64,000 nucleotides of DNA from Corallium rubrum (taxonomy: Eukaryota > Cnidaria > Anthozoa > Scleralcyonacea > Coralliidae): the NCBI GenBank assembly GCA_964035015.1, contig OZ036002.1:14469199-14533198 (forward strand). The letters are read 5' to 3'. A program made the position numbers and the translations under genes. Shown one piece after another: positions 10,547 to 22,754 of the stretch. How positions within the stretch are numbered: the first letter of the stretch is position 1; every line of letters begins with the position of its first letter. Under the pieces are notes generated by a model. The model worked only from the letters and a program-made list of their open reading frames with translations, had not been told where the DNA came from and did no database searches.

Positions 10547-11360
10547 GCGTGCCAGAGAGAGGCGAAAAAATGAGTCTGATGAAAGTAGAGAGAAAAGATT
10601 AACCAAAAATCGCCAAACACTTAAATTAGGAAAACAAAATGAATCCACCCACACTAGTGTAAAAAGATTGGCCAAAGAGCGTGAGAGGGTTAAACAAGCT
10701 AGACAAAATGAATCTTTTGAAAGTAAAGAAAAGAGACTAGTCAAAAACTGTGAAAGGATGGAAGTAACTAGACAAAATGAATCTTTTGAAAGTAAAGAAA
10801 AGAGACTAGTCAAAAACTGTGAAAGGATGAAAGTAACTAGACAAAATGAATTTTTTGAAAGTAAAGAAAAGAGACTAGTCAAAAACTGTGAAAGGATGGT
10901 AGCAGTTAGACAAAATGAATCTTTAAAAAATAAAGAAAAGAGACTAGTCAAAAACTGTGAAAGGATGGTAGCAGCCAGACAAGATGAATCTTTTGAAAGA
11001 AAACAAAACAGACTAGTCAAAACCCGTGAAAGGATGGAAGTAACTAGACAAAATGAATCTTTTGAAAGTAAAGAAAAGAGACTAGTCAAAAACTGTGAAA
11101 GGATGGTAGTAGCTAGACAAAATGAATCAGCAGACACAAAGAAAAAAAGACTATCACAGGTGCAAGAATATAAAAATAACAAAAGCATACAACAATCAAA
11201 GACTGCGACTGACATAATAAGTGAATTTCACAATGCTGTATCACAAGGGCCTCTTTACATTTGCACATGTTGTGATCAATTATGGTACAAACATATTAAC
11301 ATAGTGTTTGCCTGGCAGAAAAAATCCGGCTATCAAATCCTGACTCAATCAAATACCTGA
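10497..11360 (+). pseudogene. Helentron basic repeat region and zinc-binding motif (frameshifted continuation)
   Basis: After the A9 run the coding frame moves here. The segment is dominated by a highly basic, probably helical repeat of 23 residues (69 bp). Its core is NESFESKEKRLVKNCER, repeated about seven times between roughly 10690 and 11130 with few changes. Similar Lys/Arg/Glu repeats precede the Rep domain in other Helitrons, where they may bind nucleic acid. Near the end CTCCDQLWYKH gives a Cys-x-x-Cys typical of Helitron proteins. A further frameshift at about 11290 ends the ORF early; the frame continues through WLCQSCKKYLRK at about 11390-11420. The near-identity of units suggests recent repeat expansion or gene conversion. 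Confidence 0.7.
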
Positions 11361-11911
11361 ACAACATAATAAGTGTAAACAATCTGGAGTGGCTTTGCCA
11401 ATCTTGTAAAAAATATTTAAGGAAAACTAAAATCCCACCTTATGCAATTGCAAATGGTATGAAGTTTCCACAAAAACCTGATTTTTTTAATTTGAATGAA
11501 TTAGAATGCAGACTTACAGTATTGCACCAAGATTAGCATTTCAAAAGATCATGCAAGCTCCAAGGGGAAAGCAATTGACAATAAATGGTAATGTGGTAAA
11601 TGTACCAGCAGATGTAACTAACACTGTTAATGTGTTACCAAGGCTACCACAGGAAACTGGTACAATAAAAGTTCAATTAAAACGCCGATTACAGTATAAG
11701 AGTTCAGCACTGTCTTTAAATGTGAGACCACATAAGGTTTTACAAGCAGCAGCCTGGCTAGCAAACACTAGTACCCTATATCAAGAAGAGGGAATAACAT
11801 TTGACCAAAATTGGGCAATAAATTTTAATGAAGGCAGCCATAATGATGCAGGTCAATTTCAAGTAAATGGGCCTGAAGAGAACTGTAATACACAAAATAC
11901 TTCAGAAAATA
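11361..11911 (+). pseudogene. Helentron DUF6570-like segment, interrupted by insertion I
   Basis: From about 11382 the frame reads WLCQSCKKYLRK, then a proline-rich stretch (IPPYAIANGMKFPQ). After another frame change near 11515 comes APRLAFQKIMQAPRG, INGNVVNVPADVT and KLKRRL-like text, ending at SEN just before the insertion. This order (CxxC, APR..., GNVVNVPAD...) is characteristic of the region between the N terminus and Rep in Helitron polyproteins (DUF6570). The protein is split by insertion I at 11912 and resumes in frame at 19078. Frameshifts make it a pseudogene. Confidence 0.7.
11902..11911. repeat. 10-bp target-site duplication of insertion I, left copy
   Basis: TCAGAAAATA is repeated at 19078-19087. 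Deleting the insert and one copy joins QNTSEN to NMADSN in a single frame. Confidence 0.85.
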
Positions 11912-11939
11912 CATACATGTCCAATACTGTCGAACTCAT

Positions 11940-12690
11940 ACGGGTCGTAAAGGTTCATTGACGACCCGTAAGCTGAATTTTCAGTTCGTCAAAACGTCTC
12001 ATGCTGTCCATTACAAATTAACTCGGAAAACGTACGCAACGACAATTTTGTCGATCCGTACGAGTCGTTACGGCTCGTATCTTACTTTTACGGGTCGTTA
12101 CGACCCGTAAAAAGCCTCATTATATATTCAGTGTGGTCATGCAAGGTAGGCCACGAAAATGTTCTCGATCCGTACGAGCCGTGGCGGGTCGTATGGTACT
12201 TTTACGGGTCGTTACGACCCGTAAAAAGCCTCATTATATATTCAGTGTGGCTAAGGTAGCCCACTGTGACTAAGGTAGCCCACGGAAATTTTGTCGATCC
12301 GTACGAGCCCTGACGGGTCGTATGCTACTTTTACGGGTTGTTACGACCCGTAAAAAGCCTCATATATTCAGTGTGGCTAAGGTAGCCCACGGAAATTTTG
12401 TCGATCCGTACGAGCAGTGACGGGTCGTATGCTACTTTTACGGGTTGTTACGACCCGTAAAAAGCCTCATTATATATTCAGTGTGGCTAATGTGGCCGAC
12501 GAAAATGTTGTCGATCCGTACGAGCCGTGACGGGTCGTATGCTACTTTTACGGGTCGTTACGACCCGTAAAAAGCCTCATTATATATTCAGTGTGGCTAA
12601 GGTAGCCCACGAAAATGTTGTCGACCCGTACGAGTCGTGACGGGTCGTATGTTATTACTTTTACAGCTCGTCACCACCCGTAAAAACCCA
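11940..12690. repeat. Left satellite array of insertion I (about 110-bp unit)
   Basis: About six units, each with the palindrome made of TTTTACGGGTCGT and ACGACCCGTAAAA around one T, then a shared TATATATTCAGTGTGG block, a GTAGCCCACGAAAATG block and a second half-palindrome GATCCGTACGAG. Its inverted counterpart is the array from 13741. Confidence 0.9.
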
Positions 12691-13740
12691 CATTATATAT
12701 TACGTATGCCATCACAATTATCATGTTTGATTGCCTCGTTCTTTTAAAACCTCAAACCCCTAAATATATATCTCAAATGCCAATTATCATACTCAAAACC
12801 CAAAATATCTCTCGAAAACGGAATCTAGAGTATCATTATGATTGCCTCGTTCTTTTAAAACTTCGAATGCCTAAATATATATTTCAAATGGCAATTATCA
12901 TATATCATTGCCTCCTTCAAAAGTCAAAACCCAAAATATCTCTCTCAAACGCGATCTACAATATCATATATGATTGCCTCGTTCTTTTAAAACCTCGAAT
13001 ACCTAAATATATATCTCAAATGGCAATTATCATATATCATTGCCTCCTTCAAACCCAAAATATCTCTCAAACGCAATCTAAAACATCATGCTATCATTGC
13101 CTCGTTGATTTAAAACCTCCAACTCCTGAATATATATCTCAAATGCAATTATCATATATCACTGCCTCCTTCAAACCCAAAATATCTCTCCCAAACGCGC
13201 TCTAGAATATCATATATGATTGCCTCGTTCTTTTAAAACCTCGAATACATAAATATATATCTCAAATGGCAATTATCATATATCATTGCCTCCTTCAAAC
13301 CCAAAATATCTCTCCCAAACGCGCGCTAGAATATCATATATGATTGCCTCGTTCTTTTAAAACCTCATATACCTAAATATATATCTCAAATGGCAATTAT
13401 CATATATCATTGGCTCCTTCAAAACCCAAAATATCTCTCTCAAACGCAATCTACACCATCAAGTATCATTGCCTCGTTCTTTTAAAACCTCGAACCCCTA
13501 AATGTATATCTCAAATGCCAATTATCATACTCAAAACCCAAAATATCTCTCGCAAACGCAATCTAGAATATCACTAAGATTGCCTCATTCTTTTAAAACC
13601 TCGAATACCTAAATATATATTTCAAATGGCAATTATCATATATCATTGCCTCCTTGAAAACCCAAACTATCTTTCTCAAATGCGATCTACAATATCATAT
13701 ATGATTGCCTCGTTCTTTTAAAACCTCGAATACCTAAATA
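12691..13740. repeat. Central satellite array (about 120-bp unit)
   Basis: About eight units beginning near GATTGCCTCGTTCTTTTAAA, each with AAATATATATCTCAAATGGC and CCCAAAATATCTCTC. The sequence is unrelated to the flanking arrays. The 160-residue ORF across 12723-13205 follows the period and is not a gene. Confidence 0.9.
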
Positions 13741-15807
13741 TCGTACGACCCGTAACGACTCGTACGGATCGACAACATTTTCGTGGCTTACCTTAGCCAC
13801 ACTGAATATATAACGACCCCTTTTACGGGTCGTAACGACCCGTAAAAGTAGCATACGACCCATTACGACTTGTACGGATCGACAACATTTTCGTGGCCTA
13901 CCTTAGCCACACTGAATATATAATTACCCTTTTTACGGGTCGTAACGACCCGTCAAAGTAGCACACGACCCGTTACGACTTGTACGGATCGACAACATTT
14001 TCGTGGCCTACCTTAGCCACACTGAATATATAATGACCCTTTTTACGGGTCGTAACGACCCGTAAAAGTAGCATACGACCCGTTACGACTTGTACGGATC
14101 GACAACATTTTCGTGGCCTACCTTAGCCACACTGAATATATAATGACCCTTTTTACGGGTCGTAACGACCCGCGTCAAAGTAGCACACGACCCGTTACGA
14201 CTTGTACGGATCGACAACATTTTCGTGGCCTACCTTAGCCACACTGAATATATAATGACCCTTTTTACGGGTCGTAACGACCCGTAAAAGTAGCATACGA
14301 CCCGTTACGACTTGTACGGATCGACAACATTTTCGTGGCCTACCTTAGCCACACTGAATATATAATGACAGTTTTTACGGGTCGTAACGACCCGTCAAAG
14401 TAGCACTCGACCCGTAACGACTCGTACGGATCGACAACATTTTCGTGACCTACCTTAGCCACACTGAATATATAGTGACCCTTTTTACGGGTCGTAACGA
14501 CCCGTAAAAGTAGCATACGACCCGTAACGACTTGTACGGATCGACAACATTTTCGTGGCCCACCTTAGCCACACTGAATATATAATTACCCTTTTTACGG
14601 GTCGTAACGACCCGTAAAAGTAGCATACGACCCGTAACGACTTGTACGGATCGACAACATTTTCGTGGCCTACCTTAGCCACACTGAATATATAATGACC
14701 CTTTTTACGGGTCGTAACGACCCGTAAAAGTAGCATACGACCCGTTACGACTTGTACGGATCGACAACATTTTCGTGGCCTACCTTAGCCACACTGAATA
14801 TATAATGACCCTTTTTACGGGTCGTAACGACCCGCGTCAAAGTAGCATACGACCCGTTACGACTTGTACGGATCGACAACATTTTCGTGGCCTACCCTAG
14901 CCACACTGAATATATAATGACAGTTTTTACGGGTCGTAACGACCCGTCAAAGTAGCATTCGACCCGTAACGACTCGTACGGATCGACAACATTTTCGTGA
15001 CCTACCTTAGCCACACTGAATATATAGTGACCCTTTTTACGGGTCGTAACGACCCGTAAAAGTAGCATACGACCCGTAACGACTTGTACGGATCGACAAC
15101 ATTTTCGTGGCCTACCTTAGCCACACTGAATATATAATGACCCCTTTTACGGGTCGTAACGACCCGTCAAAGTAAAGCATACGACCCGTAACGACTTGTA
15201 CGGATTGACAACATTTTCGTGGCCTACCTTAGCCACACTGAATATATAATGACCCTTTTTACGGGTCGTAACGACCCGTAAAAGTAGCATACGACCCGTT
15301 ACGACTTGTACGGATCGACAACATTTTCGTGGCCTACCTTAGCCACACTGAATATATAATTACCCTTTTTACGGGTCGTAACGACCCGCGTCAAAGTAGC
15401 ATACGACCCGTTACGACTTGTACGGATCGACAACATTTTCGTGGCCTACCTTAGCCACACTGAATATATAATGACAGTTTTTACGGGTCGTAACGACCCG
15501 TCAAAGTAGCAGCATTCGACTCGTACGGATCGACAACATTTTCGTGACCTACCTTAGCCACACTGAATATATAATGACCCTTTTTACGGGTCGTAACGAC
15601 CCGTAAAAGTAGCATACGACCCGTAACGACTTGTACGGATCGACAACATTTTCGTGGCCTACCTTAGCCACACTGAATATCTAATGACCCTTTTTACGGG
15701 TCGTAACGACCCGTCAAGGTATAGCATACGACCCGTAACGACTTGTACGGATTGACAACATTTTCGTGGCCTACCTTAGCCACACTGAATATATAATGAC
15801 CCTTTTT
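13741..15807. repeat. Right satellite array of insertion I (about 110-bp unit)
   Basis: Roughly nineteen units in reverse orientation to the left array, each with the CGGGTCGTAACGACCCG palindrome, GATCGACAACATTTTCGTGG and CACACTGAATATATAA. Higher-order periodicity is visible: variants such as CCCGCGTCAAAG, and GACAGTTTTTAC before the palindrome, recur every few units. Units contain CCCTTTTTACGGG, the intact form of the site used by HINE copy B. Confidence 0.9.
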
Positions 15808-15850
15808 GCGGATACTGGTTGTAAACCATAATCCGCTATGTCATGAGCGC

Positions 15851-15924
<74 letters not shown>

Positions 15925-18143
15925 ATGTTTTCGTCAATCACGTGATCAACGCAAAGGACCAATAGCAACAGTCCGAATCAGCATATTTATATGTCCGAAG
16001 GGTTTTACGAACGTGTACCAGAGCTACGAATGGGAGATAAAAAATTGAGTTTTGTTTCATGTAATGAATATTTGCGCGCTATCACAAGACGCCAAGAAAT
16101 ATGATGACAAGTCGACAGCTGACAGTGGGCTACTAGTCTGTTGGTATAAATTTGAACGGTTGTGAGAATTTTTGTTGGATTGTCTGGTTTCGAAACAATA
16201 TGTATTTCAGCATTTTAATACATTTTTATGTATGTATATACTGTTGTTTTATACTATAAATACAAGCGCGCGCACCGCGCGGTGACTGCATATTTACACG
16301 CAATACTTTCTCGTATACAAAGTGTTTATACTCTAATAATTCCGGAACGCGTTTCGACTTTGTCGCTTAAACGACAAGCTTTCCAAGGACGAAGAAACAG
16401 TGTGAGCGCTTGTTTGGCTTCGGATTAAAGATCTTTCTGAAATCTGAATGCCCTTTTAACTATTAAATGTTTCAAGTGTTTACGTGTTAAGCGCTCGGCC
16501 AAGATGTTTTAGTTATTTTTATGTATGTATGTATGTACTGTTGTTTTATACTATAAATACAAGCGCGCGGTGACTGCATATTTACATGCAATACTTTCTC
16601 GTGTTCAATACAGCATCACGTAATAAAACCACACAAGGTGTTACTATGCTAATTCCGGAACGCGCTTCGACTTTGTCGCCTAAACGACAAGCTTTCCAAG
16701 GACGAAGAAACATGCAGTGTGAGCGCTTTAATATTTGGCTTCGGATTAAAGATATTTCTGAAATCTGAATGCCCTTTTAACTATTAATTAAATGTTTCAA
16801 GTGTTTACGTGTTAGGCGCTCGGCCAAGATGTTTTATCGTGCTTGGCACTGTTTATGTTACATGTAGAGTATTCAATACTTGTTCAAAAAACGCGTTGAA
16901 CATTCATTTATTGGGACGCATCAATGCATGTGTTACGAGAGTCTAAAAACATAGACAATATAAAACATAAAAATATCATATTCTTTAAAATGCGATTAGC
17001 GTCCACGTTTCCTGTTTTTGCCGATTTACCTAAACGTGAATTCAAACATTTTAGTGTTAGGGGTTAGAGATTAGGGTTAATCGTTAGAAATTAACGATTA
17101 TTGTTATTTCTACGTAACAAAGAGCACATGTTGAAGGGAAAAAGAAGGCAGAAGGGTGCAGTCAATTTTTAGCGTTTTTGCCCAGACAAGAGTGTTAAAC
17201 CGTTCGAATCAACATTTCTGAAACCTGAATAGCCCTTTGAATTAATGTTTGAAGTGTTAACATGATAAGCGCTGGGCCGAGATGTTTAACTATAATTCAC
17301 AAGCAGAACTGAATTTTCAGGCTGTGCTTTGTGCCGGCGCTATCTAATGCTTATCGAAAATACGTGTTGCACGATCACGTTAATTACACTCGAGCGAAAA
17401 ATTAAAGCGATATAAATATCATATTTTTTAATGCGATTATAGGGACTTTGCAAGTTGTCAATTCTGTTTTCAACGTTCTTTATGTCTCGCTCATCTTGCA
17501 GATAGTTTTCAAAAGTCAGCAAGTTATCAGATTGGTGAGCATGAGTAATACTTTTCAGTATTAAAATTGAATAAATCATATAAATCGTTTATAATCAGTT
17601 TGTCTTGATCGAGACGCGGAATATTAACCCAGATCGAAATATACTGTAAATAGCTCAGCACTGTCTAGTGTAGATGTATCGCCATCAAGATCTGCAGTTG
17701 TAAAGCCGTAATCAAACGAGAACGCAAGTCATCGCAAGTTGGCAGTCACAAATTTCTGTAGCGGGCGTTCGAACACCCAAATTAACAAAATAAAGGTTTC
17801 ATGAGTGTTTTAAACAAGTTTTACTTTGTCACGGTACATAATTTTTTCGGGAAATTATTCAGAGAGGCTGGCTGAGATAGCGTGACTGCTAACTTGCGAT
17901 GACTTGCGTTGTTGTTTGATTACGGCTTAAGCGTAGTGAGCACAATTTTCAGCCACATGACTGATTAATAACAGTGTTCTAAAGTCACTTGTGATCTTCT
18001 AAAAGCTTCAAGACGGAGCAATACCAGATCGATAGCACACAACGTGGTTTCGCAAAGCATATCGGGATGATGCAATAATTGCAAATTGTCGACCAGAAAA
18101 ATAATACAGAAACGCCACCAAAACCTGGTAGCCCGAGTAATAA

Positions 18144-18189
<46 letters not shown>

Positions 18190-18780
18190 ACATTACGTCT
18201 AAATAAATATTTTGAATACTACAACTACCTCGAGTTTTGTGCTGGGCTCTTATATATGTCACAAGATTCTCTATTATTTTCAGTATATTTTGGTATGTTT
18301 GCATGAAATTGAAATTACAATCCACAGTAGACCTTTTCACCAATAGCGGCGCCATCTTGAATTCGCAATGCATTATGGTCTATCCAGGGTGTTGAGGCAC
18401 AATGCGGTAATTTTTTCTTTATAAATACTTTCGTGGCAACAATATCTAAATATAATAATTGTCATATTGCAACAATTCTTGGACGTGTAAGGATAGATTC
18501 ATAACAAATGTATCCTTATATGTACGAGAATTATTGCTTTTACCAATATGACAACGATCATATCTAGACATTGTTGCCATGAAAGTGTTAATCAAGACAA
18601 AATTACCGCATTGTGTCTCAACACTAAGCAATCGCCCTTTTAATTGAGCTTATTACCCTGGATAGACCACAATGCATTGCGAATTCAAGATGGCGCCGCT
18701 ATTGGTGAAAAGGCCCATTAGTTATTTTAGACTCTCAAGCCAAATAAATACAGTATCCGCATGTACGCATTGCGTACCTA
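15808..18780 (+). mobile_element. HINE-type non-autonomous Helentron, copy B (full length)
   Basis: Starts GCGGATACTGGTTGTAAACC, has a (GT)n tract inside (about 15852-15920), and ends ...CAGTATCCGC, hairpin GTACGCATTGCGTAC, CTA. The left flank is GACCCTTTTT and the right flank is TTTTTACGGGTCG, while neighbouring satellite units read GACCCTTTTTACGGGTCG. The satellite therefore supplies an empty site and shows insertion into a run of five T. It carries the same nested MITE (about 18330-18716) as copy A and is inverted relative to it. Confidence 0.85.
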
Positions 18781-18908
18781 TTTTTACGGGTCGTTACGAC
18801 CCGTCAAAGTAGCATACGACCCGTAACGACTTGTACGGATCGACAACATTTTCGTGGCCTACCTTAGCCACACTGAATATATATTCTAAGAGACACCCCC
18901 CCCACACC

Positions 18909-18940
<32 letters not shown>

Positions 18941-19077
18941 TTCTTCCACTCCCCCCATATATACGGGTAGTACGAGCCGTAAAAACAACACATACGACCC
19001 GTAACGACTTGTACGGCTATAACACAACATTTCACGAAACTAACGACCCGTATGCTTTCCACAGTATTGGACAACCA
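18781..19077. repeat. Distal end of insertion I
   Basis: One and a half further satellite units are broken by a C-rich low-complexity tract (about 18895-18935), then the diverged right terminus with ACGACCCGTAT and ACAGTATTGGACA. The 19009 start of the downstream ORF lies in this repeat and is not a real start. Confidence 0.8.
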
Positions 19078-20400
19078 TCAGAAAATAACATGGCAGATTC
19101 AAATGATGATGGTTTTAGTGAAGATGAAGCAGAAATACCTGCAGGGGTCACTGATAGTATGCTAACAGCTACTGACTTTCTTAATGACAGCGAACGAGAG
19201 AAAATTCATAATGTTGCACCTGGAGAAGGAAATAAACCACTCAGTATATTCCGAGATAAATATTCAGAAGAATTAGCTTACCCTGGAATATTCTTAGGTC
19301 AAAAAAGACCAGAAGACAGACAGCGGTTAGTTAGTGTTTACTACAGTGATATTTGTAAATCTGAATTGAGAAGGTCTGACCGAAGAGCTGCCATGTGTGT
19401 TGAAAATATTTTTTTCAAAACTAAAAAGCTACAAATGAAAATCTTGTTAGGAAAATCTCAAATTGCTTTAAGAAAATGTAAGCAAGGGAATAACCAAACA
19501 ATAACAGCTGGTCATTTAAAGCAACAGGGTGGTTTAGAAAGACTTATTCACCATGATGAAGGGTATAAGTTCTTAAGAGCATTGAGAGGCTCTCCACCAT
19601 ATTTTGAAAAAGCAAAAAAAGACTTGTTTGCTATGATCTGACAACTAGGTCCAGCAACATTATTTTGTAGCTTTTCATCAGCTGAAACAAAATGGATCCA
19701 TTCGCTCAGAATACTTGGTAAACTTGTTGACCATAGAGACTACAGTGATAATGAGCTAGAAAACCTAAATTGGGATGAAAAATGTAGATTAATTCAAAGT
19801 GACCCAGTAACTTGTGCAAGACATTTTGACTATCAATTCAATACATTTTAAAAAAAATTCTTAATGAGCAACATTGCACCCGTAGGAAAAATTAAAGATT
19901 GGTTTTACAGAGTAGAATATCAACAAAGAGGCTCACCACATATTCACATGCTAATCTGGCTAGAAGGGGCACCTGTATTTGGAGTTGATGAGGATGATGA
20001 TGTAATATCATTTATTGACCAAATTATTACTTGCCAAAAACCAAACAATAATTCCGCACTACTTGATCTTGTAAATAGACAGACTCACAGACATTCTCAC
20101 ACTTGCCGTAAAAGGTCAAAAAATGTGTGTAGGTTTAATTATCCACAACCACCGATGAGCACAACTAAAATACTATATCCTTTAGACAACAACTTTACTC
20201 CAACTGGTATAAAAAAACTGAAAGAATCATGGAAAGATATCTCAAAAACACTAAATAACGTCAAAGAGGGAGAAGATATCAGCTTTGATCAACTTATGAG
20301 TGATTTAACTGTGACTGAGGAAAAATATATTTTAGCAATTAGATCATCTTTTAATTGTCCTACCATATTTTTAAAAAGAACACCAAATGAACTAAGAGTC
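19078..20400 (+). pseudogene. Helentron Helitron-like N domain and HUH Rep, N-terminal half
   Basis: The Helentron frame resumes at SENNMADSN. The sequence has Helitron_like_N features: PLSIFRDKYSEELAYP, LRGSPPYFEKAKKDLFAMI, then a TGA at 19639-19641 where related proteins have Arg (a CGA-to-TGA change fits CpG decay). After a second break near 19850 comes the Rep HUH motif, GSPHIHMLIW (about 19930-19956), with two His coordinating the metal for DNA nicking. A CRFNYPQPP segment follows. Coding stops at NELRV where insertion II enters at 20401, and resumes as [16 protein letters not shown] at 30938. Two stop/frame lesions make it non-functional. Confidence 0.8.
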
Positions 20401-20409
20401 CCCTGGTAG

Positions 20410-20890
20410 AAATCCTGATCAGGATCCTGGTAGGATCCTAACAGGATCCTGGTAGGATCCTAACAGGATCCTAACAGGATCCTAACAGGATCCTAATAGG
20501 ATCCTAAATTTTCTTAAACTAAAACTAGGATCCTACTAGGATCCTGTCAGGATCCTACAGGATCCTGAGTAGGATCCTACAGGATCCTACAGGATCCTAC
20601 AGGATCCTGAGTAGGATCCTACAAGATCCTGAGTAGGATCCTACAAGATCCTGAGTAGGATCCTACAAGATCCTGTAGGATCTTGTACAAGAACTTATAG
20701 GATCCTACTTAGGATCCTACAGGATCTTATACTGGATCCTATAGGATCTGTAGATCCTACTGGCTACATGATCTTATACAATATCCTACAGGATCCTACA
20801 GGATCTTGTATAGGATCCTACAGGATCTTGTACAGCATCCTACAGGATCTTGTATAGGATCCTGTGCAAGATACATGAAATCCTGTAGGA
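20410..20890. repeat. Left GGATCCT subterminal array
   Basis: Dozens of copies of AGGATCCT and near variants, spaced about 10-21 bp, many in the form TAGGATCCTACAGGATCCTG. The core is palindromic, so both strands carry it. Confidence 0.95.
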
Positions 20891-21189
20891 TTTCCTAGAA
20901 TATGTGAAATCCTCTAATTAGATCTTGTGGCATGAGGATTATAATATATGAAATCCTCTAGAATAATGTGCAGGTAAAATATACAGTAAAACACAAAATA
21001 TTGTACTGCTAGAATAATTTATTTGTCATTATTAATTGTCAATATATCTGAGGGACTACTGTACAAGTACAAATTTACAGTACTAGTGTATATAATACAT
21101 TAGCTAGTAAATAATAAATTGTGGATACTTCCATATTTAATTCTTTGAAAGTTTTCATGGTGATAATGTAATATAAATAAGTTTTGTGG

Positions 21190-21560
21190 AAACACCACGT
21201 AAACTATTTCTTTGCTAAGCTTTCGGCCTGTTGACTCAGGCCTTCATCAGAGCAATGACAACAAGTTGTTGGCTCGCGTCATTTATAAACTTCGCAACTG
21301 ATCAATTAAATCACATAAGAATACAATGGCGTATCACGTTAATTTTATTAATTTTATTTTATTAATTCTATTTTCAGAGAACATTCCTGATTTTGTTTTC
21401 TAATTAATAAAATTAACGTGATACACCATTGTATTCTTACGTGATTTAATTGATCAGTTGCGAAGTTTATAAATGACGTGAGCCAACAACTTGTTGTCAT
21501 TGCTCTGATGAAGGCCTGAGTCAACAGGCCGAAAGCTTGGTGTTTCCACAAAACTTATTT
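21190..21560. repeat. Foldback with hammerhead-ribozyme-like ends
   Basis: Two long arms (about 21192-21345 and 21402-21556) are inverted copies. The outer part of each arm, read outward, has CTGATGAAGGCCTGAGTCAA followed by CAGGCCGAAAGC. This is a CTGATGA...GAAA core with a 6-bp stem II. The right arm reads on the plus strand (about 21505-21538), the left arm on the minus strand. A third relative is at 60470-60510. Stem I is imperfect and I could not place a convincing cleavage site, so self-cleavage is not established. Hammerheads of this type are known from Penelope-like elements and metazoan retrozymes. Confidence 0.6.
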
Positions 21561-22748
21561 ATACTTCCATATTTTCCAATTATTATCTACTGTAACTACA
21601 TTAACAATTTCAATGCAATACCAATTGTTATAAGCCCTTAGAAAGTCATGGCTATATAAAACAAAAGCTAATAAAAAATAAAAAGAATTGAAATATGGAA
21701 GCATCCACAGACAACAAGAAGTTAAAATTAATAAACATGCAAAATTTTACAGTGACCATCCAACAATTAAGCCGCAGTAGAGTGAGGCAGTGATCAGACA
21801 CAATTTTATTTATCCACACCTCAAAGTAATGAGAACGTCCACTGTTTTCACTTTTTTGAGTATATCCAGGTTTGATTGGCTTAAAAATAACTTTTATTCA
21901 AAATTTTGTTAGGTGGCCATGGTACAGGGCATTTTACTGTAACCCATTCCTCCCCTGAGCTATTATATTACTTTATTTTATTAATACTGTATTCATAGTA
22001 ATTTTACTCTGTATAATTCCAGACAATTGTACATGTACTTGTCAAAAGGAAGCTCCATCAGCAAACTTAGAGTCCTAGAAAGCAAGAAATCAACAATTAT
22101 TAATAACCCCATTTCTACTGTTGCCCAATGCCAGACTATTACACTCATCAGTTCCATCAGACGGACAAACTTCAGCAAATCTAGGCACCAATTAGGTTAC
22201 GTGTAGGCTGTAACTACAAAAGACTAGTCAAATCTAATTTTTCTCAGTTACAAACTGAATTATATTGTACACTACGTCGCTATCAAGCGGCGACATCCTG
22301 AGAACATTCGAACAACAACTGTGACTGGTTTTAAACTAGATTTTTAGTTACAATTTATCTTGAAATTGAAGTCTATGCGAAGCTATTGGCTATGTTAGCT
22401 ATCAAGCACCAAAAATAAGCCGCGTCTAGCACATGCAGTCAAAGAAATGACACTAAATCTCGGGAATAAAATAAGTTTAACCTTACCTGAGTATAATCGT
22501 CGGTTTATATTTATACTAATCTGCGGCACTGCGCTGAGTGATATTCATTATGGCACGTCTTAGTCCAAATTTCGAGTATATATACACTGAAAAGCGGTAA
22601 TATTTGTTAGTCATCTCATCAACCAAGTTGACAAAGCTAATTCGTTGTAAAAGTTTGATCCAATTGTAAGAAACTTTGCCTCTCCAGCATCTAAACGTCG
22701 CTAACGACCATTCTTACTGCTTCACAATTTAAATTTTTATGCGCTAGT
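21561..22748. other. Left arm of insertion II without a gene
   Basis: AT-rich DNA with short meaningless ORFs. No repeats of note were seen apart from scattered TACTGTA. It ends at the 6-bp TSD of the nested transposon. Confidence 0.5.
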
Positions 22749-22754
22749 GTCATG
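22749..22754. repeat. 6-bp target-site duplication, left copy
   Basis: GTCATG here and at 28974-28979, directly outside the two TIRs. Confidence 0.9.

Larger units (their letters stand above)
11912..19077. mobile_element. Insertion I: satellite-built TIR element with nested HINE
   Basis: The termini share TGTCCAATACTGT (left 11918-11930) and ACAGTATTGGACA (right 19061-19073), followed inward by inverted ATACGGGTCGT. It is flanked by the 10-bp TSD TCAGAAAATA. The body consists of a left array (about 11940-12690), a central array (about 12720-13740) and a right array (13741-15807 plus 18781-19030) that is the reverse complement of the left. HINE copy B (15808-18780) is inserted in the right array, so the element proper is about 4.2 kb. 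A 9-10-bp TSD points to a Mutator-like origin (inference). No transposase ORF is present. Confidence 0.75.

Noticed and set aside
10463..11215. 250-residue minus-strand ORF rich in Leu, Ser and Phe
   Set aside because: It is the antisense shadow of the basic repeat region; periodicity follows the 69-bp plus-strand repeat and the plus strand matches Helitron proteins.
12723..13205. 160-residue plus-strand ORF
   Set aside because: It is read through the central satellite array and repeats with its period; no domain.
13741..15807. Palindromic repeats at regular spacing resembling a CRISPR array
   Set aside because: The intervals between palindromes are themselves identical, so this is a satellite array.
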